Source of the DNA: Cyclostephanos tholiformis
Lineage: Eukaryota > Bacillariophyta > Thalassiosirophyceae > Thalassiosirales > Thalassiosiraceae
DNA: 19,269 nt
NCBI GenBank assembly: GCA_036939975.1
Contig: JALLPB010000390.1
Location: forward strand, 1-19,269
Direction of reading: 5' to 3'
Positions within the stretch are counted from its first letter, which is position 1; the number at the start of each line of letters is the position of its first letter. The notes beneath the pieces are model-generated. The model saw only the letters and a list, made by a program, of their open reading frames with translations, had not been told where the DNA came from and searched no databases. Shown piece by piece: positions 17,641-19,269 of the stretch. The position numbers were made by a program, and so were the translations under genes.

Positions 17641-18139
17641 AGTTGACCATGGATGATACCATCAAGATTCCATTGAAGGTGCCATGGAACTTTATGATGC
17701 TAGTTGATTGTCTTTCCAAAAATATGACTGAGTGGTGCTAACTTGCAAAAAAATTGGCAGATCGACATTCAGGTATCATACACATCATCTCTCAGAAGCG
17801 GTCGGTGGCTATGATGATGATACGCACACCAATACTATCTCCTTGTTGGTCAGCCATAAGTACTATATAGCGTCCCTATGAAGCCATACCTTAGATGTTT
17901 AATAACACACTTAAAATTGCCCTTATGTGGAAAGTGTCAGAATGTTATAGTCAGGAATGTTAAGGGCTTCAATTTGGTACCCTGGGGACCCTCATCGGCC
18001 AGGTATTCACTGAGCTACAGCAATTCTGTTGTTTTTTGGCTATTTGGGGGGCTTTGGAGCACACTTAACAGGCCTCAAACACAAGTAATGCACTCAATAA
18101 CATCAAAGTTACTACATTGTTACACGCCTAATAAGTAGG
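17641..18139. other. Non-coding stretch between two pseudogenes
   Basis: No supportable gene. A plus-strand frame at 17878-18138 lacks any recognisable motif. The minus strand could hold the lost N-terminus of the oxygenase pseudogene (a short MADQQGDSIGVRIIIIATD frame near 17860), but this cannot be shown. Confidence 0.4.
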
Positions 18140-18895
18140 TCAAATATGGCTACTGTTGATGTCAGGATGGAGGCGCTCTTTTGTGTGAAAATCTCCCAAC
18201 ATGGCAGACAAAGATTGATGGCATTCATGGCATTTCATTACCTGGGCCCTTGAGCCTTTAGGTTTCCTGCTGTTCCTCTCATCAGGATTAAAATCTTTGT
18301 GAGCCCATCAATGTAGTTGACAGACCACCTTGCCCAGAGATCCATTGGTTGTCACTGGCATGTGGATGGTGGATGATAGCCTATCCCAAAACCGACCCCA
18401 AGTTAGTGAGAGGGCCAAAGTGTCCATCTTTGGAGCTCTCTGCCTAGCATTCACAACCTTTGGATCGCTCTTTGGGGGGGACTTCCTTTGTGGCCAATAC
18501 TCACTGGGGTCTACCTCTTGTAGGACACATTGACAAAGGACACCTCATATCCCCAAAGGAACAATGACCACCACCACTTGACGTTGTGCTGGAAGCACAT
18601 GATACAATAGGCAAGTCTAAGTTGGTAAGCAACATCATTATCGTTCATCTTGAAATTATAGTCATCTGAGAGATTCATCTTGAAATTGTAGTCATCGGAG
18701 AAATTCCACTGTAGGAAGGAGAAATCGATGATCATCTTGAGGGCCATGCTCACACTTTCTTGGTGACCAGTGTCCAACTCATACTCTCACAGCTGTGTGA
18801 GATCATGTAGAAGGGTTTCTGGTTGTAGCATGATACTACGACCAGATTGGACGACCAACTGTCCCCCTTGAGTACCACTGCCACCATCAAATAGT
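18140..18895 (-). pseudogene. Decayed piggyBac-type (DDE_Tnp_1_7) transposase, C-terminal half
   Basis: Minus-strand fragments in order: VVLKGDSWSSNLVVVSCYNQ and KPFYMISHSCESMSW (~18890-18770), then after a frame change MIIDFSFLQWNFSDDYNFKM (~18745-18680), NDNDVAYQLRLAYCI, KWWWSLFLWGYEVSFVN and SYKR (stop ~18511). A further frame change gives DPSEYWPQRKSPPKSDPKVV (~18510-18450), FNPDERNSRKPKGSRAQVMK and CHECHQSL...FHTKERLHP, ending at TGA 18140-18142. The YNxxMNxxDxAxQLR...KWWWSLFxWGxxVxxVN pattern and a Cys-rich tail after the catalytic core are characteristic of piggyBac transposases. Two frame changes, internal stops and a 30-bp duplication show it is dead. The N-terminal catalytic part is missing. 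Confidence 0.7.
18644..18703 (-). repeat. 30-bp in-frame tandem duplication in the transposase remnant
   Basis: TTCATCTTGAAATT begins at 18644 and again at 18674, and the rest of the 30-bp unit matches with few changes. It encodes SDDYNFKMN twice, interrupting the conserved YN...DQLR segment. Probably replication slippage after loss of function. Confidence 0.85.
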
Positions 18896-18975
18896 CTCTA
18901 CATGCATAGGATGAAGTATGAAAATAAAATGTCTATGAAAATGTTTAAGAGATAACAAGAGTTATGTTCACATTG

Positions 18976-19125
18976 CGGCAATGTGATGTTACAGAGCAGT
19001 TACAGAACAGTATTTTTGAGAGTTATAGTTTCGATTGAAATATGAATGTTACAGGATAACTTCAATGGTTACTGACTAGTATTTAAATATTAGTTTTGTT
19101 TAAGATTGACAAAAATAGGGTTTCT
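18976..19125 (-). repeat. Dispersed repeat, right copy (inverted relative to 2458-2607)
   Basis: On the minus strand this reads GAAACCCT...CAGTAACCAT...GTTATCCTGTAA...AAAATACTGTTCTGTAAC, then GTAACATCACATTGCCGC, matching the left copy block by block with indels. It lies where the transposase remnant loses its N-terminal part, so it may be an insertion into it or part of its element. Confidence 0.7.
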
Positions 19126-19222
19126 TATGACAGCCTTGTCTGCTCTTCCACAAAACTCCATGAACAAGAACAGGATTAGGAAGGGAGTACATGGCTTGGG
19201 CAAGTTTAATAGAATTAACAGC

Positions 19223-19265
19223 TTAACCCCTATGGACGCAGATCTGCGTCCACTTTTTTTTAGGG
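19223..19265 (+). mobile_element. Candidate piggyBac-type element end: TTAA, CCCCTA and a 20-bp perfect palindrome
   Basis: TTAA (19223-19226) is followed by CCCCTA and the perfect palindrome TGGACGCAGATCTGCGTCCA (19233-19252), then CTTTTTTTT and TAGGG, which complements CCCTA. PiggyBac elements insert at TTAA and usually begin CCC(T/A). If this is an end, the element extends rightwards out of the window. It is not oriented as the right end of the transposase remnant at 18140-18895. Partial; inference. Confidence 0.4.
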
Positions 19266-19269
19266 CTTC

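Noticed and set aside
19233..19260. Rho-independent terminator (palindrome plus T run)
   Set aside because: The host is eukaryotic and no gene ends there. The TTAA-CCCCTA context fits a transposon end better.

Overview
The window looks like nuclear DNA of a photosynthetic stramenopile, most likely a diatom. This is an inference from four things. A plastid sulfolipid synthase carries a bipartite, ASAF-like targeting presequence. The gene models contain spliceosomal GT-AG introns. The long proteins are rich in Asp and Ser runs. Several protein fragments (a 2OG-Fe(II) oxygenase with an N-terminal beta domain, a piggyBac-type transposase, a WxxxKCxEWL protein) resemble families I recall from diatom genomes. 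No database search was possible, so every family name rests on motif reading.

Layout. 1-141: an open frame entering from the left edge. ~160-1600: a 5'-truncated, frameshifted non-LTR retrotransposon (reverse transcriptase, zinc fingers, C-terminal region) with a 3' tail to ~1821. 1984-2457: 2.5 copies of a ~185-bp tandem repeat. 2458-2607: a dispersed repeat with an inverted partner at 18976-19125. ~2718-3423: a possible MITE-like element holding a long near-perfect hairpin and a 34-bp tandem duplication. 4056-5892 (+): two-exon sulfoquinovosyltransferase (SQD2). ~6070-6510: duplicated, decayed leucine-rich-repeat sequence. 7007-8035 (+): lineage-specific hypothetical protein with 29-residue repeats. 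8227-11415 (-): an unusual fusion of a NYN/PIN-like nuclease domain with an MPPED-type metallophosphoesterase. 11891-16117 (+): a six-exon F-box/SNF2 helicase. 16162-~17640 (-): a decayed prolyl-4-hydroxylase-like gene. 18140-~18895 (-): a decayed piggyBac-type transposase. At the right edge there is a TTAA followed by a perfect palindrome.

The intact genes (SQD2, the hypothetical protein, the NYN-phosphoesterase and the F-box/SNF2 gene) do not form an obvious pathway. They sit between blocks of decayed mobile DNA at both ends. The NYN-phosphoesterase and F-box/SNF2 genes are divergent and share a ~0.5-kb upstream region. Base composition changes sharply: SQD2 and roughly 9.5-13.85 kb are GC-rich with G/C-ending codons, the flanks are AT-richer, and one boundary falls inside the helicase gene at its third intron. 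The best candidates for something not well described are the NYN-phosphoesterase fusion and the repeat-bearing hypothetical protein.
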